Position numbers and translations under genes: made by a program
Part shown: one piece after another, positions 23,466 to 34,144 of the stretch
How the letters are laid out: every line of letters starts with the position of its first letter
How positions within the stretch are numbered: position 1 is the first letter of the stretch
NCBI GenBank assembly: GCA_948474755.1
Contig: CAOLHI010000746.1
Coordinates: 186,001-250,000 of the forward strand
DNA: 64,000 nt
Reading direction: 5' to 3'
Source: Ctenosaura bakeri
Taxonomy: Eukaryota; Chordata; Lepidosauria; Squamata; Iguanidae
The notes under the pieces: generated by a model
The model's database searches: none
Seen by the model: only the letters and a program-made list of their open reading frames with translations
Told to the model about the DNA's origin: nothing

Positions 23466-25195
23466 AGCCTGGGACCACAAATCGCTTTAAATACAGATTG
23501 TCTTTAAATAAGAAGATTGTCTTCTGTAAAGCAAGACACTTGGCCACCATACTCCCAAAATGGCAGTTCTTTTTTCTACCCCTGTTATCTGCTCACTCAG
23601 TCTGTTACAGAAGCCAGCAACACAGAGCCTCTGTTTAGACCTTCTAATCCATCAACTCACAGTCATCTTCCATGGATGACCAGGAGCACTGTATATTTGG
23701 TTAGTATGAAACTGAAAAAAAATACAAAAAGAAGCAGCCTGCACAAATCATCTTACAACACACTAGTTTCTACTCTTCCATCATGAAGGTTCAAAGGCCT
23801 TTAAGACTTATTGTGAGTTTTGTCTGTCCCTCCTCTCCTGCTTCTCTTCAAGTCACAGCACATGAAATGGTGTGACTGAACAAAAGAGGCAAAGCAAGAC
23901 AAGAAATAAATCTAAGGGAAATTAAATGGAGGGAGAAGGAGCGAGGTGTAAGGTGTGGAAAAGAGGCAAAGCCCGCCAGACACCCCACCCAACAGGGACA
24001 GGTAAGTGGAGGAAGTAAAAGTCTTGTTTCTAGTGGTGTAGCAGTGATTCAGCACCTCCTTAATCCAGTACAATATTTATTTATCTGAATCTCAGCCCTG
24101 CCCAGTTATGACAGGGTTGAAATTCAACCCATGGGTTAAGGTAGCTTTGGATAGAAAAGCTGGCAGGAACAATCTGTAGAGTGGGGCCACGCTGTCTCTC
24201 CTTCTCCATTCTTGAACCTCAGCAAGGCCTAGGTTGGAAGAAGCAAGTTAAAAGGGTAGCCAAGGCTGCTTCACCCAGCACTGAACCGCTGGCTGCTGCT
24301 CTGCAAGATGAGCTCTATTGCTAATTCCACAGAGAATAAAACTTGTCTTAGGCTTTGGGATTTTTTCTTCTTCCTTTTTTTTTTTTAATCAACAACAAAG
24401 AAAATAAACCGGTTGGGTAACATCCGTGGGTGGGGTTTGGTTTTAGATCTCAGCCCAGCCTTTTCATAGAGCTGACAGTTACTAATCAGTGAGAGTTTAA
24501 TTGTTCCAGGTGGTTGAAGAAGGGAATATCTGGCCCAGCAGGAGCCTCTGGGACCTCAAAAGCCTTGGGCTAAGGCACGTGGGAAACTGCCTCCATTATC
24601 TCTGAGAGGATGCTGCAAGGGAACAAACGGTCCAGGATGCCCAGCACTGTATGTCTTCTTTTCTCTCTCTGACCTCTTGCTTTCTTTCAGTCTAAGCAAA
24701 GCTGATAAGGAGATGTTAAGGCAGTTAAAGTAGGAATACTGTGAGCAAGTCCTGGGCCACTGGGTGTGATATTCCTGCAACGCTGGCTCAAGTAGAAAAT
24801 GTAGCTCCACTGAGGAATGAGTGTACCTCTTTGTTTGGGAATAGGTGCGGGACTTGCTAATATCTTGTGAAAGAGCATAAGAGCTGCAGTATGAAGTAGT
24901 CTTGGCTGGGAGCAAGCCACTCTGAATTTTACATCTGAGTGAATGTGCTTGGGATCGGGTAGAACATGCTCTAGCTTGGCTGTCTTATAAGTCATAATGC
25001 AAGCCAAGCAGGTACCTTTGGTTCCTGAAATGTCTTGCAGCCTGGATGGAGACCATAGAAAGAAAGATACTTTCGTTTGCATATCACCTGTGTTTGTGCC
25101 ATTTTTCTGGGTGAATCCATTAAGAGACTGCACAAATTGGTAGTGTCTGACCTGAACCTGGATATGTAGAACCTTGTGTCAGATGTAAACGCAAA
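23466..25195. other. Unassigned sequence
   Basis: Contains a poly-T/poly-A stretch near 24375. Minus-strand frames of 119 and 148 codons at 24556-25133 overlap each other in different frames and lack known domains. Nothing else recognised. Confidence 0.4.
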
Positions 25196-25390
25196 GGGTG
25201 GCTTCAGTGCAAGTCTCCAATTCCTCTCCTGTCAAATGAAAGCATGATTCTTGATACAATGGATCATTAACTGCTGGAATCCTCTACTGTGAAATGCGAT
25301 AATAGGCACTAGCTTAGATGACTTTGTAAAAGGGAATAGATAAAATCAGGAACAAGAATAGGTCTATTAGTAGCTTTTAGCTGAGATCAT
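25196..25390 (+). mobile_element. Possible old CR1/L3-type 3' fragment
   Basis: The stretch ggatcattaactgctggaat, followed by gatgactttgtaaaagggaa, resembles the blocks at 23195-23275. It is too short and diverged to be sure. Confidence 0.3.
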
Positions 25391-25439
25391 TTTGTGGGGC
25401 TTTTAAGTTCATGCCTTTTGGAGCTGGAGACAAATCGCA

Positions 25440-25557
25440 GAGCTTGGACAAGTTACCTTTTGGACAACAAGTCTCAAAAGCCAAACAGCCAGCATGTGAC
25501 CATGTTGCCTGGGGGATGCTGGGTTACAACCCCCCAAAAAGTAACTTCTGCAAGCTC
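25440..25557. mobile_element. Short foldback MITE, family B, full copy
   Basis: A 118-bp palindrome. The left arm is gagcttggacaagttacctt then ttggacaacaagtctc; the right arm is its complement, ggttacaaccccccaaaaag then taacttctgcaagctc. The centre is cagccagcatgtgaccatg. It is the most complete copy of a group whose consensus arms contain gactacaactcccagaat. Confidence 0.75.
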
Positions 25558-26129
25558 TCGTAAACAACAAGAGGTGGCATTATCTTCATGCTCTACTTAT
25601 GAGTTTCCTGGTGGAAGAAGAGAATGTGAGACCATACTGACTTGTGCTTTGATTCAGCAGCAAGCCAGCACTCATCTTCTTCAAGACTCTAAAGGATTTC
25701 AGAGGTATTTTGAGATGAAAGAAGTTATGTATTTTGTATACATACTTATGTTGTATAGACTGATTAATTTCATTTCTCTCTGATCCTATTGTTGATAATT
25801 CCACCACCTCCCCATGAAGCATGTGCAAGAAAATCTGCCAGTTTGAGGCTAACACTGCATCTGAGGAAATTTAGGGTGTTCATGAGAGTGCGTCCATAAT
25901 AAACATGTCAGTCTTTAAGGTGTCATGAGTGCTTTGTTGTGTGGAGTTTTCTTATGCGGAGCAATAGTGGAGCATGAAAAAATCAACAGATTCTGGAGAA
26001 AAAGTTTCACTTGATTTTAAAAGTCATTACTGGAAATTCTTACCATGGCAAATAGCTTCTATAGGTGAGAATGCTGTAAAATCTGGCTCAATAAGTTATG
26101 GATGTATTTTTAAAGAAAGACTATGAGTC
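25558..26129. other. Unassigned sequence
   Basis: Nothing recognised beyond chance open frames. Confidence 0.4.
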
Positions 26130-26350
26130 TGTGGGGTAGTTTGCTACCGCATGAATGATGGGTGTGGTAGGACTATCAGAGGCAAGAAAAGAGACTTGGG
26201 TTTGAATCACTGCTGAACTCCAAACAATCTTCAGAGCCCAGAGTCTCAATGTCCCTATAAAAACAGAATATATTAATAACATATTTCATAGGGCCATTGT
26301 GGGGGTTAATAAAATACTTCCTTTCAAGGCTAAGGAATATGAGAGAAAGA
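26130..26350 (+). mobile_element. MIR-like SINE remnant
   Basis: The order of gacttgggtttgaatcactg, caatgtccctataaaaacag and tttcatagggccattgtggg is that of the ancient MIR/CORE SINE body (tRNA B-box area, then the later conserved blocks). Very diverged. Confidence 0.4.
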
Positions 26351-27039
26351 AAGAGACCATAGCAACATAGCAGGGAACTAGGGTGTGGATGTTTTATAGG
26401 GTTGTCAAATTGTGTCTTTAAACAGGCACTAATTTAGGAGGAGTGGCTTGTTTATGGTTATATATCCCATCCACTCTTAATTGCTGAGAGCAGGGGAGAA
26501 GTGGTCAAAGAAGAGAGGGAATGCTTGTTGCCTGCAAAATGAGTGATAGTGCCTGACATAGATTATGCTCAGGAACAGACTGGCAAATATTCATTAAATA
26601 GAAAAAGATTGCACAACAAGTTGGTGCTTTTCAAAGATGCTTACTGTTGCACATTTTGTAATTCATGTGCCAGAGGCTGGTATGGTGGGTGTGGCACTGA
26701 AGGACTTGTTCCTGCTGCGCAGCCTTTCCACACCCCTGGCAACATTTGAGGCTCCAGCTAGGCAATGGCTTCTCCTAGAATAAATGGATTTAGGGCCATC
26801 ATGATCATCAGGGAAGGGTTGGATCAAGGGCAGATCATCCGTCATTACTGGCACAGCAAAGGTGTGGTGGTTTATCCATTAAAGCTATTATAAATAAATA
26901 CATTCATCAGAACTACTAAGCAACTTTCCCTGAGGCCTGTGGTCACCTCATGGCAGTTCTTATGTGCATTGCAAGATTTTTAGCTAGCCATCAATCCTAT
27001 TGTACAGAGGACAGCATTTTTGTTTACATATGTCTAGCA
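26351..27039. other. Unassigned sequence
   Basis: Nothing recognised. Confidence 0.4.
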
Positions 27040-27205
27040 TGAGATTGCCACCCTGGAAAGGGCTTCTGTCTCATTTTAATGAGTATGTAGGAGAGGAAAC
27101 TTCCACAGATGTTGCTTGTTACCCAACCAGAAAACAAGCAAGACTTACTGAAATTCCCTCCTCTATATAACCATTAAAGGGACTGGAGTCCTTTCTAGTT
27201 CCCTT
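27040..27205 (+). repeat. Unclassified dispersed repeat D, copy 1
   Basis: Shares with 53345-53525 the blocks gttgcttgttaccc, acaagcaagacttactgaaa, ttccctcctctatataacca and ttaaagg, in the same order and orientation. Not assignable to a known family by eye. Confidence 0.5.
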
Positions 27206-28453
27206 TCTCCCAACTTTAGTCTAGTGTCCTCATGATGCCCCACATGGGAGAAAGAAAAAGGGGAATGTTTTACTGCCCAACAATATGAGTATTATCTAAA
27301 CCCAGATTTTCTGCCTGCTGTTCTGGTATGTAATATTCTGGCTCAGATTTTAATGCCTGTCGATGGCTGTATAAGGGGACACATGTAAACAAAGATTAGG
27401 GCAGAGACTTGACTGAATACTTTATGGTTTCAGATCTCTGGTCCAACGCTGTGGGAGACAGGCTAGTCTAAACAGTATGCTGGAGCTGTTGCCAAATTCC
27501 TTAGTAGTTAAAATTCCATTATAGCTGGAATGTGGTACTGAACATATGGTTTGGTAGCAAAAGTCCTCTGAGATGGTCCAGGGGCTCACTAGAATCTATT
27601 GGATTTTATCACATTTTGCAGGCTTCACTAGGGAATCACCAGCAACTTTTTGTCAAGTAGTAAACTATGACAGTGCCTATATAACCATATCTCTAAATTT
27701 AACAACTAGTTGTTATTGTCCTATCAACTAGTGAGGAAAATCTTATCACACTTACGCATTCTTTCAGCAGTGAACTGAAGTAGCAAAGTCCTTCTCAGGA
27801 CAATAAAGATGTCCTGTTTATAAACTTTGTAACTACCCAAAGTTGTGTGACGGGTGTGGCACACATAGTGAAACACCTAGAACTGTCCAAACTTGTGCCA
27901 TCTGGTTGAACCTTAATTACTAGATTCCAGCTCCCCTGCAAAAGATGGTAACCTAACTGGTTTACTAACAGGTTTCTAAATAGCTTCCTTTTGAGGCTCT
28001 TGACAGCGGTCTGCTGCAGGGTTTCCCCTATACCAAGAGGAGGAGAGGCTGTACCTAAAGAGGGCAATTCACACTTGATTCATTTGTGGCAGAATACAAA
28101 AAAACAATAGACAGATTCCTGTAAATCCAGTACCAGAACCAGTGGAATACAGATTAGAAAATTCTAGTCTGTGAAACTGTATCCAGACTGGAAGCACAAT
28201 GTTTCACTCCACCATACTAGTCTTTATACCTTTCTTCAAATGAATAGCAACTATGTTAAAAGTATTGAGAATTCTCTGGCACAAAACTACAGCTCCTATG
28301 TTCCAGGGACAGTAGATCTATTTGAATTAAAGGGGCTTCCCTTTGCATAGTAGAGGTATGCCACTTAGAGTGACCATGTCTCAGGGCTCAACCCTTCTTT
28401 GCTATCTTCAGGGTGTGGGTGAGAAATCTCAGGATGAGAGTGCTGCCTTGAAA
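27206..28453. other. Unassigned sequence
   Basis: No supported gene or repeat. Confidence 0.4.
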
Positions 28454-28487
<34 letters not shown>

Positions 28488-28500
28488 CGTGCACGCACAC
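28454..28500 (+). repeat. (GT)n/(GC)n alternating tract
   Basis: About 45 bp of alternating purine-pyrimidine: GT units, then GCGCGC, then tgcgtgcacgcacac. Such tracts are prone to Z-DNA formation. Confidence 0.95.
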
Positions 28501-29067
28501 ATCCATACGTACTTTCCTCACTTATTAGGCTTGGTCTTTTTCTGTTTGAATGGCCAACTCTGTGCAGTGGTGAAACACTTAATGATATTGTAAGGGGCTG
28601 TCACTAGGTTCCAGGTTTTGGCCCTGAAATTTCAGTATCTCGAATAGTCTTGATTTGGCAAGCCTAGCCTCACTCCAGTAACAGAAAATATTGAAACCAG
28701 CACTAGAACTTCATGTGTGATGAGGCAAATGAAGACAGCATGGTGGCGGCTTGAAGAGAGGTGCTGGGGGAGATGGAGACAGCCAGCCTCTACTACCTGC
28801 ATGATCACCCCTAAAACTTCTTTCCTAAAATACACACGGCACGAGGGCCACAAGGCATTCTGGAAAAAGATGGCGGTAACTGCTTCAGCCACTTTGTCCA
28901 CTGTTTCTGTTCTCACCACAGGCTGTGATGGCCGTTTTTGCCAGCCTGCTTTTCCTGTCTACATTTTGTAAGCTTCCTTTGGGCAAGACACCAGTAGGTC
29001 ATTTGGGAAAGGAGAGGAGGAGTCCATGGAATTTTGCCTAAAGTTTTCTAACCTGACCCTAGTAAGT
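28501..29067. other. Unassigned sequence
   Basis: Opposed open frames at 28632-28971 have no recognisable domain. Confidence 0.4.
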
Positions 29068-29182
29068 AGACCTTAGGAATGTTACTTTTTGGACTATAAT
29101 TCCCAAAACCCTCCAGCCAGCATAGTTCCTGGTGGGTGGATTCTGAGAGCTATAATCCAAAAGGGTATTTCTTCCAAGCTCT
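29068..29182. mobile_element. Short foldback MITE, family B
   Basis: The left arm has gttactttttggactataat, the centre ctccagccagcatag, and the right arm ggattctgagagctataatc, ending ttccaagctct. Layout and length are those of 25440-25557. Confidence 0.7.
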
Positions 29183-29210
29183 GCTAGTAAGCAGATTGCC
29201 TAGCAGATTG

Positions 29211-29241
29211 TCTGCCTGCCTGCCTGCCTGCCTGCCTGCCT
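29211..29241 (+). repeat. (TGCC)n microsatellite
   Basis: About seven TGCC units. Confidence 0.95.
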
Positions 29242-30180
29242 ATAGCAGGTGACTGCTTGAGATGATGAGATGACTTTTGACAGCAGTTTCACCTGTACAA
29301 ATGATCAAGGGATAGCTGCCATTGGCTCATGGAAAATCGACCATGTAAGCTCACCGTGAGGAGCACTGTGAGGGGTAGGAACAGCAGAGTAAGCTACAGA
29401 CAGGACTATCTTACACAGGAAGAAAAACTCAACCAACAGCAGCCTTGACCGAATGAACTGCATTTTTCTCCCCAGTCCCCTTACTAGGGCAAACAAGGCA
29501 TCACTTTTATGAGCTCCATTAAATCCACTGCAAATTTAAATTGCAAAATAAAAATGCCCTTTTAACCTCCTGCGTGACAGTGCTGCTGCTCTCCACAGCC
29601 CACATTCATGTATACGTCCCACTGTGGCATGTTTATATCTTTCTCCGCTCAGTTGTCTTTGATCCCTCTAAATAGGTCTTTAATATCCATTGATTATGCA
29701 GATTATAGTGCCCTTCAGCGACACTGACCTCCTTCAAACCATTTAAAACATCTTTAGGGGAAATTGCATTGATTTCCCCCATCAAAACTGTTCACATTCT
29801 GACCCCAGTCACAGAAGTTTTCCTGAGAAGGCAGCTTGAGTGGACAGACAAGAGTTTAAGGTCATGAACCCACCACTCTACTGGGGTGTGTGGCAGGGTA
29901 GCTTGAAAACTCTACTTACACGTAGCTGGAAATATTGATGAAGGTTGTTCTGCTGTAACATAATGTTTCAGTGTGGTCGTCTTCTCTAAAGTCTGGGGTT
30001 CATTTTGTCTTTGGGAGTCTGTGTATCCATTTTCCAGTAAGGCCTCAGTGTGGCTCAATCAAACATAGGATGCATTGTTGAGCCAATGAAAGTATTTGGG
30101 TTCTGGGTTCACAGCTTTCCTGTATTTGCCCAATACCTCCTCTAGAGGGCAGCTGCATTTCCTATTTCCTTCCCATAGTT
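29242..30180. other. Unassigned sequence
   Basis: Nothing recognised up to the hAT element. The last 8 bp, ccatagtt, are its target duplication. Confidence 0.4.
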
Positions 30181-30302
30181 CAGTGGTTCTCAACCTGCGG
30201 GTTGCGACCCCTTTGGGGGTCAAATGACCCTTTCACAGGGGTCGCCTAAGACCATCGGAAAATATGTATTTCTGATGGTCTTAGGCTCCATTCCCTCCTC
30301 AG

Positions 30303-30816
30303 TGGTGGTGTGCAAGCGCGAGCCACGCACTCGCATCCTCCTACCCCCTTTGGCGGGAGTGTGTACGGCTGCACGCGCTCCTGCCAAAGGGGGCAGGAGG
30401 ACGCGAGCGTATGGCTCGTGCTTGTGCACCACCACTCCTGGGCCTTTTCCACACATTACCTTATCGCGGAGGTGGGGGGGTGCCGTTCGCACAAGCAGGT
30501 TCTTGTGCAAGGCGCTCTCTTTGCTGCTCCTTCGTCCCACAGCTGGCTTCCTGTTCAAGCGACCACCCCTTCCTTCCTTCTGCAGTGCAGCCTGGGAGTT
30601 GTAGACTGCGCTGGAGGAGGGAGGGGTGGGGCGGTCGCACGACCAGGAAGCCAATTGCGGGACGAAGGAGCAGCAAAGAGAGCGCCTCACACAAGAACCT
30701 GCTTGCGCAAATGGCACCCCTCACCTCCGCAATAAGGTAACATGCGGAAAAGGCCCAGGAGTGGTGGTGCGCAAATGCGAGCCACGCGCTCGCGTCCTCC
30801 TGCCCCCTGTTCAGAA
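30303..30816. repeat. Compound GC-rich palindrome inside the hAT
   Basis: Arm A (30303-30352, tggtggtgtgcaagcgcgag onward) is followed by its inverse at about 30385-30434. Arm B (30434-about 30598, including aagcaggttcttgtg and gctctctttgctgctccttc) is followed by its inverse to 30763, and then a second direct copy of A (about 30760-30816). The segment 30385-30816 is therefore one foldback of about 430 bp centred near 30600, with an extra half arm to its left. Confidence 0.8.
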
Positions 30817-31240
30817 GGGACTGAAATCGCTCCCCTTCTCTGCTACCGGGAGAACCTCCCATCTGACAGGCCAGCTTGGGGAGGCGGTGGCAGCATGGGG
30901 GCAGGCCCCCTCCTCGCCATGGCCCCTGCGCCACTCGCCACGGAGGGGGGCGCTGCGGACGGGCCGGGGCGGCAAGGCGGAGCTTTTCCAGGGGGGTGAA
31001 CTGCACCCGGTGCAAAAAACAAAGGCGCTGGGATTCCTCCCCGCCCCCCGGCCAGGGTCGACACTCTGGAATCTTTTCCCACACTTCCCCCCCCCAGAGG
31101 AAACGAGAGTGAAGCAGAAGCAGAGCCCGGGGGGGGGGTTCTCGGAGTTTTTTCCCAGGGGAGACGTGCGGCTCCTCTTTCCCTCCCTGCCCGCTGCCCC
31201 TGTTTCTGGCCGGCGAGGCGGCCTTTGCTGGGGGGGCATT
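30817..31240. other. CpG-rich filler of the hAT element
   Basis: GC-rich, CpG-rich, non-palindromic sequence between the foldback and the right hAT terminus. No protein domain is recognisable in either strand's frames. It may be captured host promoter-type DNA, but this is not shown. Confidence 0.4.
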
Positions 31241-31358
31241 GTAAATAATGAATAAATAATTTTATGGTTGGGGGTCACCACAACGTGAGGAACTGCATTA
31301 AAGGGTCACAGCATTAGGAAGGTTGAGAACCACTGCCATAGTTGATAGATGTGACTAT

Positions 31359-31557
31359 GGCCATTTCTGAACTACACTGTTATAGTGCCATTATTCCACT
31401 TTCAACATCCAGTGGAATTCTGGGGGTTTTGGTTAACTGAGGCTAAAGAACTCTCTGACTGAGAATTCTAAAGACCCCTCCTAGAACTGCAAACCCCAAG
31501 ATTCCATAGGACGTTAGTGGAATAATAGCACTATTACAGTGTAGTGTAGAAATGGCC
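31359..31557. mobile_element. Palindromic MITE, family A, copy 5
   Basis: Starts ggccatttctgaactacact and ends gtagtgtagaaatggcc. The interior is palindromic with ttctgggggttttggtt and its inverse. The flanks tat/tgt may be a decayed 3-bp duplication. It lies 23 bp from the hAT terminus. Confidence 0.85.
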
Positions 31558-31570
31558 TGTGTTTGCTGTG

Positions 31571-31618
31571 GGAGAGCCAGTGTAGTGTAATGGCTTGAGT
31601 GTTGGACCAAGACTGTGA
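31571..31618 (+). mobile_element. tRNA-derived SINE, head (part 1)
   Basis: The stretch ggagagccagtgtagtgtaa, then tggcttgagtgttggac, is the tRNA-like head with an A-box-like region. It is interrupted at 31619 by a family A variant MITE and resumes at 31845. Confidence 0.82.
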
Positions 31619-31844
31619 GGAGCCCATTCACACTACATAATTATAGCACTGTTATTCCACTTTAACTACTGTGGTTCTGTACTATGGAATTCAGAGACTA
31701 GCAATTTAGGAGCTGTCATTTAGAATTCTCATCCAGAGAGCTCCTCTGGTGTCTCACAAAAGAACAAACCCCAAGATTCCATAGGATGGACCTATGGTAG
31801 TTAAAGTGCTATAGTACTATATCTGTATAGTGTGAATGGGCCCT
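31619..31844. mobile_element. Family A variant MITE inserted in a SINE
   Basis: Left end agcccattcacactacataa; right end tatagtgtgaatgggccct. The arms are complementary and the centre carries catccagagagctcctctgg. Removing it restores a continuous SINE, so it is the younger insertion. It belongs to the variant with GGGCCCATTCAC ends. Confidence 0.8.
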
Positions 31845-32018
31845 GGGAGATTAGAATTCAAATCTCTGCTTGGCCATGGTAGTCTTGGGCAAGTCATATT
31901 CTTTCAGCCTGAGAAGAAAGCAATGGCAAACCTCTTCTGAAGAAATCATGCCAAGAAAAGCCCATGATAGAGTCGGAATTGATTGAGTTGATTTGAAGGC
32001 ACATAACAATAATAAATA
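31845..32018 (+). mobile_element. tRNA-derived SINE, body and tail (part 2)
   Basis: Continues with a B-box-like attcaaatctc, ggccatggtagtcttgggca, ttgccaag-type blocks and the RTE-type tail gagtcggaattgattgagtt, ending in AAT-rich sequence. Confidence 0.85.
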
Positions 32019-32411
32019 TCTCTTGTATTATTATACAGTATGATGTTCAAAGTTTACCTTTTATTACATGATTGCAATAATATTTGCCACCTGAAGAATC
32101 CCTCCTAGCTCTTGAATAGCCTTGTAATTGCTGCCACATAGATCTATCAGTTATCCTGCTCCCACCTACTCTGGAACAAAACAAAGAGTCTGGCTTGCTC
32201 TGGAGAGTGTTTAAGGAGGGGAAAATATGAGCAATGGATCTAGGGGAATGGCAAAAGCCTTCCTGTATCTTTAAATGATGAGCATGGGGACAGAGAGGAA
32301 GGGCTGCAATTCGACACTGTGATAAGGGAGGAGTGACATGACTTGGCTACACACTGAGTTTGAGGAGGAAAGGAGAGAACTGGTTTAAGGGGCATTTGCA
32401 GGGAAGAATCA
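32019..32411. other. Unassigned sequence
   Basis: Nothing recognised. Confidence 0.4.
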
Positions 32412-32675
32412 GCAGACGTAAGAGTCATAGATGCATAGACTCTTAAAGTGGAAGGGACCACAAGAACCATCTAGTTCAAACCCCTGCCATGCGTGTACAG
32501 ACAACAGAAGTACTCCTAAGAGATGCCCATCCAATCTCTGTTTAAAGACGTCCAAAGAAATGAGCCCACTGTCCTCGGTGGAAGTCCATTCCATTGTGGA
32601 ATATCTCTTGCAGGAAAGAAGTTCTTCCTAATGTTCAGATGGAATCTGTTTTCTTGTAATTTGAATCCATTAGTG
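32412..32675 (-). mobile_element. CR1 LINE 3' end, old (part 1)
   Basis: The + strand begins gagtcatagatgcatagact, followed by ccatctagttcaaacccctg, the CR1 3' terminus. It runs through the conserved C-terminal region to gaatccatta and is broken by an unrelated insert. Confidence 0.85.
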
Positions 32676-33234
32676 TATGTAGAGTGAGTGAACTCATGTA
32701 AAAACCTGACAGAGTGAGTAAACTCATGTAAAAAAATATAACAATATGTATAAAAAAACTGAAGAAGAACTGCAAGAAGAGGGAGCATCCAGTGAAATCG
32801 CCAAAAGAGACAAGACGGTCCCCAGCCGGCCTCCTGATGCGAGACCCAAGTCACGGCCCTCAATTCCTCCAGCCACCCCCAACCAGAGGCCAAACCTGGG
32901 CCTGGGGAGAGAGACTAGTTCGCTCACTCTGTCAGGAACTGAATTACAAATATAACAGTACATAAACACTATTTATTAGGAGTATGATATATCGTACAGG
33001 ACTTCAGTGAGTGAACAGGGGGAAATTAGCAAGATTCAAAACATAAAAGGCAAAGAATACATCATCTCGCCCACAAGAGATCTTGAAGTATGTGGTGTAG
33101 CCTGGCTGCGCTTATCACTACATTCCTAGCTTTATTTACCTAACGGTCTCTGGTTCTCATACCTTGTTACAAGCTAGCTGCTACTTAACTCCTACTACAT
33201 GTCCCATAACTAAAATATGGAGGGCTACCCGACA
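32676..33234 (-). mobile_element. Unclassified insert, LTR-like at its right end
   Basis: Separates two halves of one CR1. On the minus strand the right 305 bp run from TGTCGGG (33234) to CCTGACA (32930), inverted termini typical of LTRs, with AATAAA at 32972-32977 (complement). The rest (32676-32929) has a 33-bp direct repeat of gagtgagtgaactcatgtaa, and an inverted copy of cctgacagagtgag relative to the LTR-like end. No clean target duplication is visible, so the class stays open. Confidence 0.4.
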
Positions 33235-33323
33235 TCCCTAGTCTCTGGAGCAGCAGAACACAAGTTCACCTTATCTTCTACATGACATTCCTTCAGATAT
33301 TTAAAGATGGCTACAGACCTAGA
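33235..33323 (-). mobile_element. CR1 LINE (part 2)
   Basis: The stretch ctagtctctggagcagcaga continues the CR1 from 32675 exactly where the family sequence predicts, up to tttaaagatggctac. It is then interrupted by SINEs. Confidence 0.8.
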
Positions 33324-33516
33324 TGAGAGACAGCTTGGTGTAGTGGTTTGAATATTGGACTATTACCTTGGAGACCAAGGTTCAATTCTCCACTCGGCCT
33401 TAGAAATCCACTGGGTGACTCTTGGCATGTCACACACGCTCAGTCCCAGAAAGCCCTCTGACAGGTTCACTTGAGGGTCACCATAAGTTGGATATGACTT
33501 GAAGGCAAACAATAAC
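33324..33516 (+). mobile_element. tRNA-derived SINE, near complete
   Basis: The head is gagagacagcttggtgtagt, with a B-box-like ggttcaattct. The body includes aaatccactgggtgactctt, and the RTE-type tail is ccataagttggatatgactt followed by an AAC-type end. The tRNA-like promoter and shared tail identify a squamate SINE mobilised by an RTE/Bov-B-type LINE. Confidence 0.85.
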
Positions 33517-33673
33517 ATGGACTGTGAACAATGGAGACCGGGGTCAATTCCCTGCTGAGCCATGGAATTCCATTGCATGCATCACACTCTTTCAGCCATC
33601 AGAAAACCCCATGATTGGTTCACCTTAGGCTAACCATAAGTCGGAAACAATTTAAAGGCACGCAACAACAGCA
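33517..33673 (+). mobile_element. Second SINE, 5'-truncated, tandem to the first
   Basis: Starts within the head (gaacaatggagaccggggtc) and ends aagtcggaaacaatttaaag plus an AAC tail. It directly follows another copy in the same orientation. Confidence 0.8.
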
Positions 33674-33928
33674 ATCATGTCACCTGCTAGTCCTCTCTTC
33701 TCTGAATTAAACATACCTAACTCCTTGAATTATTCCTCACAGGGTTTGATTTCCAAACCTTTCATTATCTTGCTCACCCTTCTCTAGACATGTTCCAGCT
33801 TGTCAGCACCTTTCTTGAACTGTGGTGCCTAGAAGTGAGCACAATATTTCAGGTGAGGTCTGACCAAAGTTGAACAGAACAGCACTATGACTTCCCTTGA
33901 TCTGGATACCATGGTCCTGTTGATGTAT
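33674..33928 (-). mobile_element. CR1 LINE (part 3)
   Basis: Resumes with atcatgtcacctgctagtcc and continues through cttgaactgtggtgcctaga and tctggataccatggtcctgt. The three parts reassemble into one collinear old CR1. Confidence 0.82.
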
Positions 33929-34144
33929 TACCAACAGATACACAAAAGTAGAGCCAGAGCCTGGAAATGTTACTTTTATAAAGCATCACCTTGCTTGCTA
34001 GACATGATCTTCTTTATTATTATGAATAATAAGTTCAGTTTATAAACGAAATCAGTAGAAACAACCCCAAATGCCCAACCTTATTTTTTTTTAAAAAAAC
34101 CAAAGTAATATTTCTGCAATATTAAGTAAACATTGCTCGTTGTT

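Larger units (their letters stand above)
30181..31335. mobile_element. Non-autonomous hAT (SPIN/Charlie-like), 1155 bp
   Basis: The termini are inverted repeats: cagtggttctcaacctgcgg at the left, and aggttgagaaccactg at the right. The 8-bp target duplication ccatagtt is perfect (30173-30180, 31336-31343). Subterminal sequence (gggtcaaatgacc; a small hairpin around gaccatcggaaaatatg at 30250-30285; atggttgggggtcaccacaa at the right) is that of the SPIN/Charlie group as I remember it. It has no transposase. The interior is GC- and CpG-rich, unlike its surroundings, and is dominated by a compound palindrome (30303-30816). Overlapping frames on both strands are by-products of that palindrome. Confidence 0.88.

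Noticed and set aside
24556..25133. 119- and 148-codon overlapping minus-strand frames
   Set aside because: Overlap in different frames without domains, codon bias or splice sites; treated as chance.
30220..31281. Many long overlapping open frames on both strands
   Set aside because: They lie in the GC-rich palindrome and filler of a non-autonomous hAT. Frames on opposite strands mirror each other, and none has a protein domain or splice context.
33324..33400. tRNA gene
   Set aside because: The tRNA-like head is part of a SINE, repeated elsewhere with the same tail, and lacks a complete cloverleaf.
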